Source of the DNA: a virus
Strand: one strand, 5' to 3'
IMG/VR virus record: IMGVR_UViG_3300036790_000261
Location: 88,725 to 122,331 of that record
Length of the DNA: 33,607 bases
Part shown: positions 14,418 through 21,630 of the stretch, one piece after another
Layout: the number at the start of each line of letters is the position of its first letter
Position numbering within the stretch: position 1 is the first letter of the stretch
Program-made: the position numbers and the translations under genes
Notes under the pieces: generated by a model
What the model was told of the DNA's origin: nothing
Database searches by the model: none
What the model saw: only the letters and a program-made list of their open reading frames with translations

Positions 14418-14431
14418 CTGCCACGTGGCAG
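14418..14431 (-). repeat. Palindrome copy 4 (centre ACGT)
   Basis: The TGA stop of the gene at 14432 directly abuts the core. The possible ATPase promoter lies just downstream. Confidence 0.9.
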
Positions 14432-14833
14432 TCAGGACGCCCGCGACTGGAACGTCTGGCCCGCGACCGGCATCCTCTGACGGCCGGTGTCGATGTCAGG
14501 CGTGCGCGGGTACAGGTAACGGACGAACTTGTCCTGCCAGATGTGGCCGAGCTTGTTGTCCATCGCGACCTGGCTCAGCCACGTGCTGGTCGCCTGGTGG
14601 CAGTCGCTCGCGCCGTTGACGGTGAACCGCACCCGGCCGTCTGCGTACAGGGTCGCGATCGTGGTGGCGTACAGCCGGACCATGATCAGCGCGCCCTCGT
14701 CCGGGTCGTCGTACCGGATCAGCATGACCGTGGTCCCGACAGGCTTCATCCGGTCTGCGCCCATGTAGGCGTCCAGCCCGGTCCATGTCAGCTCCGGCGT
14801 GTCCCGGGGCATGCGGAAGATGTACTCGTTCAC
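14432..14833 (-). CDS. Uncharacterised protein, 133 residues
   Basis: GTG at 14833 with GAAGGAAGC upstream, overlapping the previous stop as GTGA. Content: YIFRMPRDTPELTWTGLDAY, a beta-rich stretch GTTVMLIRYDDPDEGALIMV with an amphipathic middle, and KLGHIWQDKFVRYLYPRTPD near the end. A much longer frame upstream is not used. No family recognised. Confidence 0.65.
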   Translation of the reverse strand: MNEYIFRMPRDTPELTWTGLDAYMGADRMKPVGTTVMLIRYDDPDEGALIMVRLYATTIATLYADGRVRFTVNGASDCHQATSTWLSQVAMDNKLGHIWQDKFVRYLYPRTPDIDTGRQRMPVAGQTFQSRAS

Positions 14834-15042
14834 GCTTCCTTCTTTCCCGCCGCCTGCGCGGCCGTGATGACCCTGGTGTGCAGCCCCCGGTTGAGCGCGT
14901 CGCTGATCAGCTGCGCCCGTGCCTGCGACTCCGGCCCGAACACTACCCGCTGCTCGCTGACCGGGATGGTGACCCCGTTCACCCGGATCAGGTAAACGAG
15001 GAACCGGCCGTCCCTCGGCCGCATCTGGAAGCTGAGCCTCAC
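14830..15042 (-). CDS. Uncharacterised protein, 70 residues
   Basis: GTG overlaps the previous stop. Two beta strands (RFLVYLIRVNGVTIPVSEQR) lead to a helix ESQARAQLISDALNRGLHTR. Linked by GTGA overlaps on both sides. No family recognised. Confidence 0.65.
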   Translation of the reverse strand: MRLSFQMRPRDGRFLVYLIRVNGVTIPVSEQRVVFGPESQARAQLISDALNRGLHTRVITAAQAAGKKEA

Positions 15043-15437
15043 GCGTCCTCCTTGCAGAACTCGTTCTTGGTCTTCTCATTGAAGTCGCAGCGCCCGTCAT
15101 ACGGCCCGAACTTAGCGTCCGGGTCCGCGGTGAAAACCTCCGCCATGAACCAGCCGTACTCGCGCCAGGTTGCGGTGTACTCGGCGCCTGCCCCCCACTG
15201 ACCGCTGTTCTTGTACTTGCGGATAAGCATCTTGTGCCCCCGCTGGTCTGTGTGCCCGGCCGGCAGTGAGTCCCGCTCGTACGTGCCGAGCTGCACCTCG
15301 AACGCCCGCGCATGCGAGTTAGAGCGGTGCTCGCTCCAGCCAGTGAACGTCACGTCCGGTGTCACGTGCCCGGCCTCCTTCGCCTGCTGCAGCGCAGTGC
15401 GCACCTGCTGGCCGTCCAGCTTCGTGTGTAGTCTCAC
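15039..15437 (-). CDS. Uncharacterised protein, 132 residues
   Basis: GTG at 15437 overlaps the upstream stop; GAAAGGAACAAGAA lies upstream. Contains LDGQQVRTALQQAKEAGHV, then SEHRSNSHARAFEVQLGTYE, an aromatic stretch TWREYGWFMAEVF and a Cys-containing end (RCDFNEKTKNEFCKEDA). This pattern of a small mixed alpha/beta protein with late Cys recurs in this arm; function unknown. Confidence 0.65.
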   Translation of the reverse strand: MRLHTKLDGQQVRTALQQAKEAGHVTPDVTFTGWSEHRSNSHARAFEVQLGTYERDSLPAGHTDQRGHKMLIRKYKNSGQWGAGAEYTATWREYGWFMAEVFTADPDAKFGPYDGRCDFNEKTKNEFCKEDA

Positions 15438-15667
15438 TTCTTGTTCCTTTCTTGTAGCAGTGCCTCCCACAGCAGGACCGTGGGCAGGTCAGCGGTTGCG
15501 TTGCACAGCCGGCAGCGCGGCCCTGCTTGCGGGCGCCAGCCCAGCAGCGGCCTCTCGCACCGGCAGCCTGCCGCCCGGACCAGCCGGCTCGCGTAGCCGA
15601 TGCTGAAGGGCAGCCAGTGCCGCACGCTGTCCGCGTACAGCGCCTCGTCCAGTTCCCGCTCGGTCAC
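15434..15667 (-). CDS. Zinc-binding small protein, 77 residues
   Basis: GTG overlaps the preceding TGA. Four Cys in the middle (CRC, then CRLC after 14 residues) suit one zinc site, followed by a helix TVLLWEALLQERNKK. N-terminal half helical (ERELDEALYADSVRHWLPF). No family recognised. Confidence 0.65.
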   Translation of the reverse strand: MTERELDEALYADSVRHWLPFSIGYASRLVRAAGCRCERPLLGWRPQAGPRCRLCNATADLPTVLLWEALLQERNKK

Positions 15668-15876
15668 GCCTCGTCCGGGATCTGGTTGACGATCATCGTC
15701 TTGAGCCCTAGCAGCCGGTCGATCACGCCGTCGCTGACCAGCTTCGAGTACACGCCGTACTCCGCCCTCTCCAGCGCGCTGAGCCCCCTGAGTGCCCTGC
15801 CCAGGGCGTCCACCACGCGGTCCGCGTCCTGCTGACTCAGCTCGACCGTGTACTTGATTTTCCGCTTCACCTTCAC
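15664..15876 (-). CDS. Small helical protein, 70 residues
   Basis: GTG at 15876 with GAGGAGAAAACA upstream; longer upstream frame not used. A basic N-terminus KVKRKIKYTVELS is followed by one long helix (DADRVVDALGRALRGL) and LLGLKTMIVNQIPDEA. Probably soluble. No family recognised. Confidence 0.65.
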   Translation of the reverse strand: MKVKRKIKYTVELSQQDADRVVDALGRALRGLSALERAEYGVYSKLVSDGVIDRLLGLKTMIVNQIPDEA

Positions 15877-15958
15877 TGTTTTCTCCTCGTTCTCGTGCTC
15901 AGACTTGCCAGTACGCCTTGCGCATGTCGGTGCCGTCCTCGTCGACGATCGCCGGCGG

Positions 15959-16216
15959 TCAGTCAAGGGGCCTGCTGCCGATGCGCCCCGGGTACTGGGC
16001 GACCAGCCACGCGTCGAACACCGGGTACGTAGCCTTCGCAGTGCGGAGGTTAGTGCCCATATGCTCATTTGCGATAGCACGCGCGGACCGGCCACGCCGC
16101 TTCAGGCCCCTTACCTCCAGGCGCAGCGCACCCCGCAGGGCAATCAGGCTCGCTGCCCTGATGTTGTCCGCGCCGGTTACGGTGATAGACGCGGCCGGGT
16201 TGAATGCCTCACTCAT
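15959..16216 (-). CDS. Uncharacterised basic protein, 85 residues
   Basis: ATG with GAGGGGACAGC upstream, overlapping the previous stop as ATGA. After a short acidic N-terminus, AASLIALRGALRLEVRGLKR and a helix-loop-helix with RSARAIANEHMGTNLRTAKA suggest an HTH-like DNA-binding protein (tentative). Followed by an 82-base gap with no convincing gene. Confidence 0.6.
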   Translation of the reverse strand: MSEAFNPAASITVTGADNIRAASLIALRGALRLEVRGLKRRGRSARAIANEHMGTNLRTAKATYPVFDAWLVAQYPGRIGSRPLD

Positions 16217-16677
16217 GCTGTCCCCTCGATCAGTTCGAAGTCGTCGTTCAGGTTGTCGGCGTCGTGATCCCAGTCACCGGCCCAGCGCCAGCGGTTCAGG
16301 TCGACGACGTACAGCGCGTTGTCGTCCGGCGGGCTGTCCAGGTACACGTTCGCCTCGTCTAGCAGCCGCTTTAGTTCGCAGGTGAGGAACTCGTACAGCG
16401 CAGGCCCGGCGAACTCGTCCGCGCTGTGCGCCCCGTTGTCCGCGGACCACACCAGCTCAGCGCCCGCGAAGCTGCGCAGCGGCGGCACGTAGCTGTTCCC
16501 GGTGACGTGCACGACCGGCGTGTTACTTTCGCGGGCAGCGTGCGTCACCAGCACTGCGATCTCATACGCGTACCGCCGCACCAGGCCGTACCCCATGATC
16601 CGCTCGCCGACGAACTGCTTATGGCGGCCGTACTGGTCGGCGCTGTAGCCCTTGCTTGTCAGGTCGTTGTAGCTCAC
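16213..16677 (-). CDS. Uncharacterised protein, 154 residues
   Basis: GTG with GAAAGGGGAAGACGC upstream. Sequence: N-terminal SYNDLTSKGYSADQYGRHKQ, a helix YEIAVLVTHAARESN, beta strands TPVVHVTGNSYV, and a very acidic end (WDHDADNLNDDFELIEG). No family recognised. Confidence 0.65.
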   Translation of the reverse strand: MSYNDLTSKGYSADQYGRHKQFVGERIMGYGLVRRYAYEIAVLVTHAARESNTPVVHVTGNSYVPPLRSFAGAELVWSADNGAHSADEFAGPALYEFLTCELKRLLDEANVYLDSPPDDNALYVVDLNRWRWAGDWDHDADNLNDDFELIEGTA

Positions 16678-16694
16678 GCGTCTTCCCCTTTCTG

Positions 16695-16835
16695 TTACAG
16701 GCCGAAGAGAGCCCGGAATTCGGATAGCAGTTCCGTCAGCCGCTCCGCCTCTGCGCTGTCTCCCCGCGCGACAGCCTTTTCTATCGCTGCCTCGTACCGG
16801 GCAGCTAGTTCTCCCGGGGTAGTCTTCCCGCTCAC
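16695..16835 (-). CDS. Small helical protein, 46 residues
   Basis: GTG overlaps the previous stop as GTGA. One long amphipathic helical region GELAARYEAAIEKAVARGDS and a second AERLTELLSEFRALFGL form a likely helical hairpin. No family recognised. Confidence 0.6.
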   Translation of the reverse strand: MSGKTTPGELAARYEAAIEKAVARGDSAEAERLTELLSEFRALFGL

Positions 16836-17029
16836 GCGTTCCTTTTTCCTAGGTAGTGGCGGATCAGCTCGCGCATGCTGTCCTTGGTGCCAGCGCGCAG
16901 CAGCGGGGGTACTGCGGTGCCGAACCTGCTGTCGCCGGAGATTCGCGCGTCCCACCGGATACCTGCTGAGTTGAAGCAGGCCGGGTAGACGCTGACTCCC
17001 TTGTACACCCAGGGGGCACGCGTGCTCAC
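16832..17029 (-). CDS. Uncharacterised protein, 65 residues
   Basis: GTG at 17029 overlaps the upstream TGA. Aromatic N-terminus STRAPWVYKGVSVYPACF, then IRWDARISGDSRFGTAV and a C-terminal helix SMRELIRHYLGKRNA. A longer upstream frame is not used. No family recognised. Confidence 0.6.
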   Translation of the reverse strand: MSTRAPWVYKGVSVYPACFNSAGIRWDARISGDSRFGTAVPPLLRAGTKDSMRELIRHYLGKRNA

Positions 17030-17682
17030 GCGAGGTCCTTTCGCGTCTTCTCTTCCGGGTAGTCGTCTTCTTCCGCGTGGTCCGGGCTGCCCCCCTGCTC
17101 GGCAAAACCCCCGGCCGCCCACGCCTCGCGTGCTGCCCCGCAGGCGTACTCGTGACCGTAGTAGCCGCCGACGGACTTCACGGTCTCCCACGTCTCGCGG
17201 TCCGGGTAGTCCAGGTAGTCGAGTTCTGTCGCCGTCCACGTGACCAGCTTCTCGATCGCGTAGGTGTACACCTCGCCCTCGACGTACGCCTTCCACGCGT
17301 CCAGCAAGTGCAGGTTTCCCGCCGACGACGCGTTGTCCGGCAGCCCGGCGGCGTAGTCGCGCCACGCCTTGCTGTCGTAGCTGGTGTACCAGTAGCTACC
17401 GGAATAGTAGGTGTCGATGACGGTGACACCGTAGAACGCTTGCAGGTACTTCTCGAACAGCTTCCAGCCTCGTGCCGAGGGTGCGCCGAACCGGCTGACT
17501 GCTTCCTCGACCCGCTCGTCATCCTCGTGCGGCCGGCTATTGCCGTCGATGTGCTTCACGCTTCCGCAGCCGATTCGCAGCAGCGGCGCCTGCCCGTCGT
17601 CGTACGGCTCCTTCGGGTACGGGTCCAGCGCGATGACCAGCCGCATCCCGTTGCACTCTTCCAGGACTTCCTTCTCGCTCAT
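17026..17682 (-). CDS. Uncharacterised acidic aromatic-rich protein, 218 residues
   Basis: ATG with AAGGGGCAAGGGC upstream. Rich in Tyr, Trp, Asp and Glu (EKYLQAFYGVTVIDTYYSGS then YWYTSYDSKAWRDYAA). The C-terminus is acidic and ends EEKTRKDLA. The acidic surface is reminiscent of small phage DNA-mimic or inhibitor proteins, but only the composition supports this. First gene downstream of the palindrome at 17711. Confidence 0.65.
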   Translation of the reverse strand: MSEKEVLEECNGMRLVIALDPYPKEPYDDGQAPLLRIGCGSVKHIDGNSRPHEDDERVEEAVSRFGAPSARGWKLFEKYLQAFYGVTVIDTYYSGSYWYTSYDSKAWRDYAAGLPDNASSAGNLHLLDAWKAYVEGEVYTYAIEKLVTWTATELDYLDYPDRETWETVKSVGGYYGHEYACGAAREAWAAGGFAEQGGSPDHAEEDDYPEEKTRKDLA

Positions 17683-17710
17683 GCCCTTGCCCCTTATCTC
17701 GGTTTGTCAA

Positions 17711-17724
17711 CTGCCAGGTGGCAG
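17711..17724 (-). repeat. Palindrome copy 5 (centre AGGT) with 5' half of the GCCGGCGCACGG element
   Basis: In sense, the stop TAG at 17745 is followed by GCCGGCGCACGGTCGCC and then the palindrome, as at 21.6 kb. The complementary 3' part is missing here (ACAAACCGAG follows), so this looks like a degenerate or truncated copy. Confidence 0.8.
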
Positions 17725-17744
17725 TCAGGCGACCGTGCGCCGGC

Positions 17745-18113
17745 CTAGCCCTCTTCCACGGACGGCTGCTGCCAGTCGACCATGTCGAATTCGTCCGGGT
17801 CAGTCAGTTCCTGCGCTTCCTCGTACGCGTCTTCGCGCGTCTCGGCCTCGATCTGTACCGTGTACTCCGCGGTGCGCGTGACGGTCCACGTCCTCATGTC
17901 GCTCATGTCAGTCTCCGTAACTTGGCCGTCCTTGAGTCCTGCCTCGTACGCGTTGGCGAGTGCGTCAGCGACGGTGCCGGCCAGCTTCTGCGAGCTGAAC
18001 GGGCCGAGCATGTCCTCGGCCAGCCCTACTCCGATCGAGTCGCTCCCGCTGCCGCCGGCGCTGTGCAGCACCCACTTGCCGTGCGAGCCGCCTGACTTCC
18101 ACGTGTGCGTCAT
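17745..18113 (-). CDS. Uncharacterised protein, 122 residues
   Basis: ATG at 18113 (GAGGGAGC upstream, ATGA overlap with the gene above). Two parts: a Gly/Ser-rich N-terminus SGGSHGKWVLHSAGGSGSDS leading into a helix, and a C-terminal beta-alpha unit MRTWTVTRTAEYTVQIEAET with a long acidic helix, a pattern seen in many small phage proteins. Function unknown. Confidence 0.65.
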   Translation of the reverse strand: MTHTWKSGGSHGKWVLHSAGGSGSDSIGVGLAEDMLGPFSSQKLAGTVADALANAYEAGLKDGQVTETDMSDMRTWTVTRTAEYTVQIEAETREDAYEEAQELTDPDEFDMVDWQQPSVEEG

Positions 18114-18403
18114 GCGTAGCTCCCTCGGTAAACGTCGCCCTCGACGTAGTGCATTGTCTCGCCGGTGACCCTGTTTTCCGCTTCCCACAGGTAGTCGTTC
18201 TCCAGGTAGCGCAGGTTCCAGCCTGCGTCGCGCAGCGCGTAAGACAGGTGGTCGTCTGCGTTGTTGCCGAAGAACGCTATCCCGCTAGACGGCTCCTGGA
18301 AGTCATTCAGGATCGCGGCGACGGCATCGACGGTGGACGGCCGCTCTGCGCGGACGCGGGCTAGCGTTGCTGCGTACATCGCCCAGAAGCTTTTGTTGTT
18401 CAC
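18110..18403 (-). CDS. Uncharacterised protein, 97 residues
   Basis: GTG at 18403 with GGAGGCGAG upstream; longer frame not used. Helical N-terminus FWAMYAATLARVRAERPSTV, then SSGIAFFGNNADDHLSYALR and WNLRYLENDYLWEAENRV. No family recognised. Confidence 0.65.
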   Translation of the reverse strand: MNNKSFWAMYAATLARVRAERPSTVDAVAAILNDFQEPSSGIAFFGNNADDHLSYALRDAGWNLRYLENDYLWEAENRVTGETMHYVEGDVYRGSYA

Positions 18404-18405
18404 GC

Positions 18406-18654
18406 TCACTCGCCTCCGCTTGGTGCCCAGCCGTGCCACGTCATCGGGTCCTCGGGGGTGCCCGGCTCGGCACTCCAGTTTTCCGCGATGAACTCCTCCC
18501 AGGTGAACTCGTCGTTCCCCCGGTCGTACGCGGTGCCCATCGCGTTCCCGGCGACGTTCAGCAGGTCGGCCTGCTCGTCGTCCAGGTTCAGCTGGGCCTT
18601 CACCCAGTCGATGCCCTGGTTGAGTGCCTGCAGGAACTTCTCTTTCTCGCTCAT
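18406..18654 (-). CDS. Uncharacterised acidic protein, 82 residues
   Basis: ATG at 18654 with GAGGAAGC upstream, overlapping the previous stop as ATGA. Helical and acidic: SEKEKFLQALNQGIDWVKAQ, then DEFTWEEFIAENWSAEPG. No family recognised. Confidence 0.65.
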   Translation of the reverse strand: MSEKEKFLQALNQGIDWVKAQLNLDDEQADLLNVAGNAMGTAYDRGNDEFTWEEFIAENWSAEPGTPEDPMTWHGWAPSGGE

Positions 18655-18815
18655 GCTTCCTCGTTTCCCTCGCCGCAGGCGCACGGGCAGGGCGAGTCGT
18701 AGTTACGGCGGCCCGGTTCCAGCACCCGCAGCTCGTCACGGGTGTGAATGCCGTCCGGCCAGTACCAGCTGACATGCTGGATGTCCTTGATCGTGTCCTC
18801 GAAAGTCCACGGCAT
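18651..18815 (-). CDS. Uncharacterised small protein with terminal Cys cluster, 54 residues
   Basis: ATG at 18815 with GGAGGGGAAAGC upstream. Begins PWTFEDTIKDIQHVSWYW; the end has CPCACGEG, three Cys in five residues. Could bind metal. No family recognised. The palindrome at 18833 precedes its ribosome binding site. Confidence 0.6.
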   Translation of the reverse strand: MPWTFEDTIKDIQHVSWYWPDGIHTRDELRVLEPGRRNYDSPCPCACGEGNEEA

Positions 18816-18832
18816 GCTGCTTTCCCCTCCAA

Positions 18833-18846
18833 CTGCCACGCGGCAG
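18833..18846 (-). repeat. Palindrome copy 6 (centre ACGC)
   Basis: The TGA stop of the gene at 18847 abuts the core; the next gene's ribosome binding site follows within 14 bases. Confidence 0.9.
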
Positions 18847-19161
18847 TCAGGCGTCGTTTTTCTTGCCGGTTGTCACCAGCAGCCACAGCGTGGCGAATGC
18901 CTCGCTGACGTCCTCGTCGGTAGAGCGCTCTTCTCCGGTTACGTGCTGCTCCAGCAGGTTGAGCGCGGCGTTCGGTGTCATGTCAGTTCTCCTCTGTATG
19001 ATCCTGAGGCGGTGCGCCTCGTAGGTGATCAGTCCGCGCCACACAGCGTTGGTGCACGTGAACACCGGGGCGCCGTTAAGCAGGATGCGGACGCTCTCGC
19101 CGTCGTCGTCCACTTTGAACGTGTCGTTGCGCGGCATGCTGAACGGGTCTGTCCAGGCCAT
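18847..19161 (-). CDS. Uncharacterised protein, 104 residues
   Basis: ATG lies 2 bases after the GMC oxidoreductase stop, with its GGAGGG site inside the end of that gene, so the two are probably co-translated. Mixed alpha/beta: FKVDDDGESVRILLNGAPVF, VWRGLITYEAHRLRIIQRR, and a helical tail. It resembles the product at 10346 (both contain W-R-x-L-x-x-x-E-x-x-R-L-R-I), suggesting an internal paralogue. Role unknown. Confidence 0.7.
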   Translation of the reverse strand: MAWTDPFSMPRNDTFKVDDDGESVRILLNGAPVFTCTNAVWRGLITYEAHRLRIIQRRTDMTPNAALNLLEQHVTGEERSTDEDVSEAFATLWLLVTTGKKNDA

Positions 19162-19162
19162 G

Positions 19163-20677
19163 TCATCCCTCCAGCAGGTGCGAGCCGACGCGCAGCGCGT
19201 TAGCCATCGCGGTCAGCGCGGGGTTGACCGCGCCGATGCTCGGGAACACGGACGTGTCCGCGATGTACAGGTTGCCCAGGTCGTGGCTCTTGCAGTTCGC
19301 GTCCACGACGGAGGTCGCCGGGTCGTCGCCCATCCGCGCGGTCCCCGCCTGGTGCGCCACGCCGGCCAGCGGGACGCGCATCCCCGCGAACACGTTTCGG
19401 TCCATGACATGATGCGCCGCGATCCCGGTGTGGTTCATGATCGTGCGCAGCTCCCGGTAAAGCCCGTCCGCCGCCCGGTCGTTGTTCCGCGCGTAGGAGA
19501 GCCGGATGTCCCCCCCGGACGTCAAAGACACCCGGTTGTACGTCGCCGGGAAGTCCTCGGTGGTCAGCCAGAAGTCAACCGCGTGCGACGCGACCCACGC
19601 CAGCGTCTTGCCCGGGGCCAGTTTCGCCAGGGCGTCCTCGCCGCGCATCGCCTCCGCGCACGACTTGCCCACCATCTGTATCGAGCCGAGCGTGTCGATG
19701 AAGTCATGGAACGCGAGGGTCTTCTGGAAGACGGTGGTGTTCCGCTCCCGGTCGATGGCCAGCACCGCGCGGCTGTTGTGCATCATGAAGTTCGCGCCGA
19801 CCATGCCCGAGCTGTTCGCGATGCCGGAGGCCAGCAGGATCTTCGCGGTGTTCGCCGCGCCCGCCGCCAGGATCACCGTGTCAGCCGTAAAGCTGTCGGT
19901 CCCGCCGTCCTCGATCGCGTACTGGACGTCAACGCGGGTGACCCGCTGCCCGGTGATGTTCGTTCCCAGCTGCACGACTTCCGCGTTGGTGACCAGCGTG
20001 ACGTTCGGCAGGCCCAGGACCGGGCGGATGCCGATCACCTCCGCGTCCGCCTTGGCGTGCAACTGGCACGGGTGCCCGTCGCACGTGTTGCACCGCACGC
20101 ACGGCAGTTCCTTTCCGGGCCCGCTCTCGTTCAGCAGCACCGCGGACGGCGCGTGGAACGGGTGGTAGCCGGCAGCGGCCAGGTCGTCCGAGATCCGCTG
20201 GATATGCGGGCTGTGGCTGACCGCCGGGTACGGGTACTGCTGCGACCACCAGCCCTCGGTGGGGTCCTCGCCGTGGTTCCCGTGCACCTGGTACAGCTGC
20301 TCGGCGCGGGAGTAGAACGGCTCCATGTCGTCGTAGCTGACCGGCCAGGCGGGCGAGATGCCGTCAGCGCTGACGCGCAGCCGGAAGTCGGACGGGCGCA
20401 GCCGGAACAGTGCCGCCCCGTACCGCTTGGTCGCCCCCCCGACGTAGTAGCTCGCGTTCGGCGCGAACGCCTTCCCGTGCCGGTCGTACCAGGTGTCCTG
20501 GCTCACGTACCGGCCGTCGATGAACACCGACTTCGGGTCCCAGTTCTCTCGCTCCTGCGGCAGGAAGTCACCCCGCTCCAGGATCAGGATCTTGCGGCCG
20601 GCCTCCGCGAGCTGGCGGGCGATCGTGCCGCCCCCCGCCCCCGTGCCGATAATGATGAACTCGTACTCGTTGCTCAT
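19163..20677 (-). CDS. GMC-family FAD-dependent oxidoreductase
   Basis: 504 residues, a normal length for the family. N-terminal FAD-binding IIIGTGAGGGTIARQLAEAG with the following LILERG is the Rossmann dinucleotide motif. Later landmarks are SYYVGGATKRYGAALFR, a Cys-containing PCVRCNTCDGHPC segment, and the C-terminal HQAGTARMG and VNPALTAMANALR, the FAD/active-site region of glucose-methanol-choline enzymes. These oxidise alcohols or sugars to carbonyls using FAD. Start ATG 20677 has GAAAGGGCAGAGC upstream and overlaps a membrane mini-protein by ATGA. No other sugar or choline gene is near, so the substrate is unknown. Such an enzyme is unusual beside phage replication genes. Confidence 0.9.
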   Translation of the reverse strand: MSNEYEFIIIGTGAGGGTIARQLAEAGRKILILERGDFLPQERENWDPKSVFIDGRYVSQDTWYDRHGKAFAPNASYYVGGATKRYGAALFRLRPSDFRLRVSADGISPAWPVSYDDMEPFYSRAEQLYQVHGNHGEDPTEGWWSQQYPYPAVSHSPHIQRISDDLAAAGYHPFHAPSAVLLNESGPGKELPCVRCNTCDGHPCQLHAKADAEVIGIRPVLGLPNVTLVTNAEVVQLGTNITGQRVTRVDVQYAIEDGGTDSFTADTVILAAGAANTAKILLASGIANSSGMVGANFMMHNSRAVLAIDRERNTTVFQKTLAFHDFIDTLGSIQMVGKSCAEAMRGEDALAKLAPGKTLAWVASHAVDFWLTTEDFPATYNRVSLTSGGDIRLSYARNNDRAADGLYRELRTIMNHTGIAAHHVMDRNVFAGMRVPLAGVAHQAGTARMGDDPATSVVDANCKSHDLGNLYIADTSVFPSIGAVNPALTAMANALRVGSHLLEG

Positions 20678-20790
20678 GCTCTGCCCTTTCGGATTCGCTC
20701 GGTAACGCTCTGCGCGGCCATGATGATGCCGCCCACGGCCGGGAGGAAAACAAGGCCGATGACGTAGCAGGCCAGCTGTGTGTAGTTCAT
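20674..20790 (-). CDS. Single-pass membrane mini-protein, 38 residues
   Basis: GAAAGGAGAACGGC precedes the ATG. One membrane helix (LACYVIGLVFLPAVGGIIMAA) and a basic tail ERIRKGRA. Its stop overlaps the GMC start, so it is coupled to the oxidoreductase and could anchor or assist it (inference). Confidence 0.65.
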   Translation of the reverse strand: MNYTQLACYVIGLVFLPAVGGIIMAAQSVTERIRKGRA

Positions 20791-20806
20791 GCCGTTCTCC
20801 TTTCAA

Positions 20807-20820
20807 CTGCCACGCGGCAG
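20807..20820 (-). repeat. Palindrome copy 7 (centre ACGC)
   Basis: The TGA stop of the gene at 20821 abuts the core; the ribosome binding site of the next gene follows in sense. Confidence 0.9.
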
Positions 20821-21195
20821 TCAGCACTCGCCGGTGCTTCCGCCGTTTTGCACGGCCGTGGTCGTGGACACGGAGCCCGCGCCGCTCTCGGTGACGTAGA
20901 ACTGCACGCCTGCGTAGCAGAAGCTGGTGATGTACACCACGGTCCCGCCTGACTGGTACGGGCTGTCCGGGATCTTCGTCCACTGGATGTCCCGCATGTC
21001 CGTCGCCCCGTTCAGCGGGCGCACCGACGGGGCAGGCGGGGGAGGGGGCAACGGCGCGGCCCTGCGCGACGATGAATTCACCGGGGGCGGCGTGCTGCTA
21101 CCTGAGGTAAGGCTGAGGCAAACCGGAACTGTGACGCCTGCGGCAATGAGCAGGCCGGCCGCTACTCCCAGCGTGTTGACGGTGCTGCTTTTCAT
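20821..21195 (-). CDS. Secreted or membrane-anchored protein with Pro-rich linker, 124 residues
   Basis: An N-terminal signal/anchor segment (VAAGLLIAAGVTVPVCLSLT) is followed by Ser/Pro-rich PPPVNSSSRRAAPLPPPPPA and a beta-rich domain with two later Cys (FCYAGVQFYVTES, GGSTGEC) that could form a disulphide. Likely exported to the envelope. ATG has AAGTGAAAGGGAAAC upstream. No family recognised. Confidence 0.7.
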   Translation of the reverse strand: MKSSTVNTLGVAAGLLIAAGVTVPVCLSLTSGSSTPPPVNSSSRRAAPLPPPPPAPSVRPLNGATDMRDIQWTKIPDSPYQSGGTVVYITSFCYAGVQFYVTESGAGSVSTTTAVQNGGSTGEC

Positions 21196-21221
21196 GCTGT
21201 TTCCCTTTCACTTGCGGTCAA

Positions 21222-21235
21222 CTGCCACGCGGCAG
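21222..21235 (-). repeat. Palindrome copy 8 (centre ACGC)
   Basis: Here the abutting stop is TAA instead of TGA. The A that replaces G still pairs with the opposite T of the hairpin. Confidence 0.9.
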
Positions 21236-21544
21236 TTAGCTGGCGACGGACGTCCAGAACTGGCCGAGCTTGATGCTGTGGAAGGTGAATTCGTCTACGG
21301 CCACCCAGCTGCACGGGTTACTTAGCGCTGGCTTTCCGGGGCTAGTGCACAGGTTGATCTGGTACTCGACATCGTTAGCGTCGAACTCCGGTGTAGCGCC
21401 TGCGTAGTCCCACTGCGGGAAGTAATAAGCCTGGTAGACGTACCCGCTGGTTAGGGGCGGGGAGTCAGGGCCAATTGCGCACGCTGTTGCGCTCGCGAGC
21501 ACCCCGGCGATAACGACGGCAGCGGGCAGGATTCTCTTGTTCAT
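21236..21544 (-). CDS. Probable lipoprotein, 102 residues
   Basis: The ATG at 21544 is chosen because AAAGGAAAGAGA sits just before it. Basic MNKR, a hydrophobic run ILPAAVVIAGVLASATAC and then Cys form a lipobox-like signal (ATAC, so not canonical Leu at -3). The mature part has two more Cys (LCTSPG, PCSW) and is beta-rich, ending FWTSVAS. Paired with the exported protein upstream of it; role unknown. Confidence 0.65.
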   Translation of the reverse strand: MNKRILPAAVVIAGVLASATACAIGPDSPPLTSGYVYQAYYFPQWDYAGATPEFDANDVEYQINLCTSPGKPALSNPCSWVAVDEFTFHSIKLGQFWTSVAS

Positions 21545-21571
21545 TCTCTTTCCTTTCACTTACGGTGGGTG

Positions 21572-21630
21572 AGGTAAGTACGCGACCGCCCAACTGCCAG
21601 CTGGCAGTCAGGCGACCGTGCGCCGGCCTA
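21572..21630 (-). terminator. Extended hairpin element, palindrome copy 9 (centre AGCT)
   Basis: In sense, the TAG stop is followed by GCCGGCGCACGG, then a stem whose tip is the palindrome (core 21594-21607), then GCGTACTTACC. The lower stem GGTCGCC pairs with GGCGGTC (8 pairs, two wobble). No U-tract. Shares its outer parts with elements at 28.7, 29.5 and 30.8 kb. Likely a 3'-end or RNA-processing structure. Confidence 0.6.

Noticed and set aside
15877-15958. An 8-codon frame MRKAYWQV with GAGGACGG upstream in the 82-base gap
   Set aside because: Too short to support without data; possibly a leader peptide but nothing else indicates it.
19025-20767. A 580-codon plus-strand frame opposite the GMC gene
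   Set aside because: It is the complement shadow of an enzyme with intact family motifs and has no ribosome binding site.
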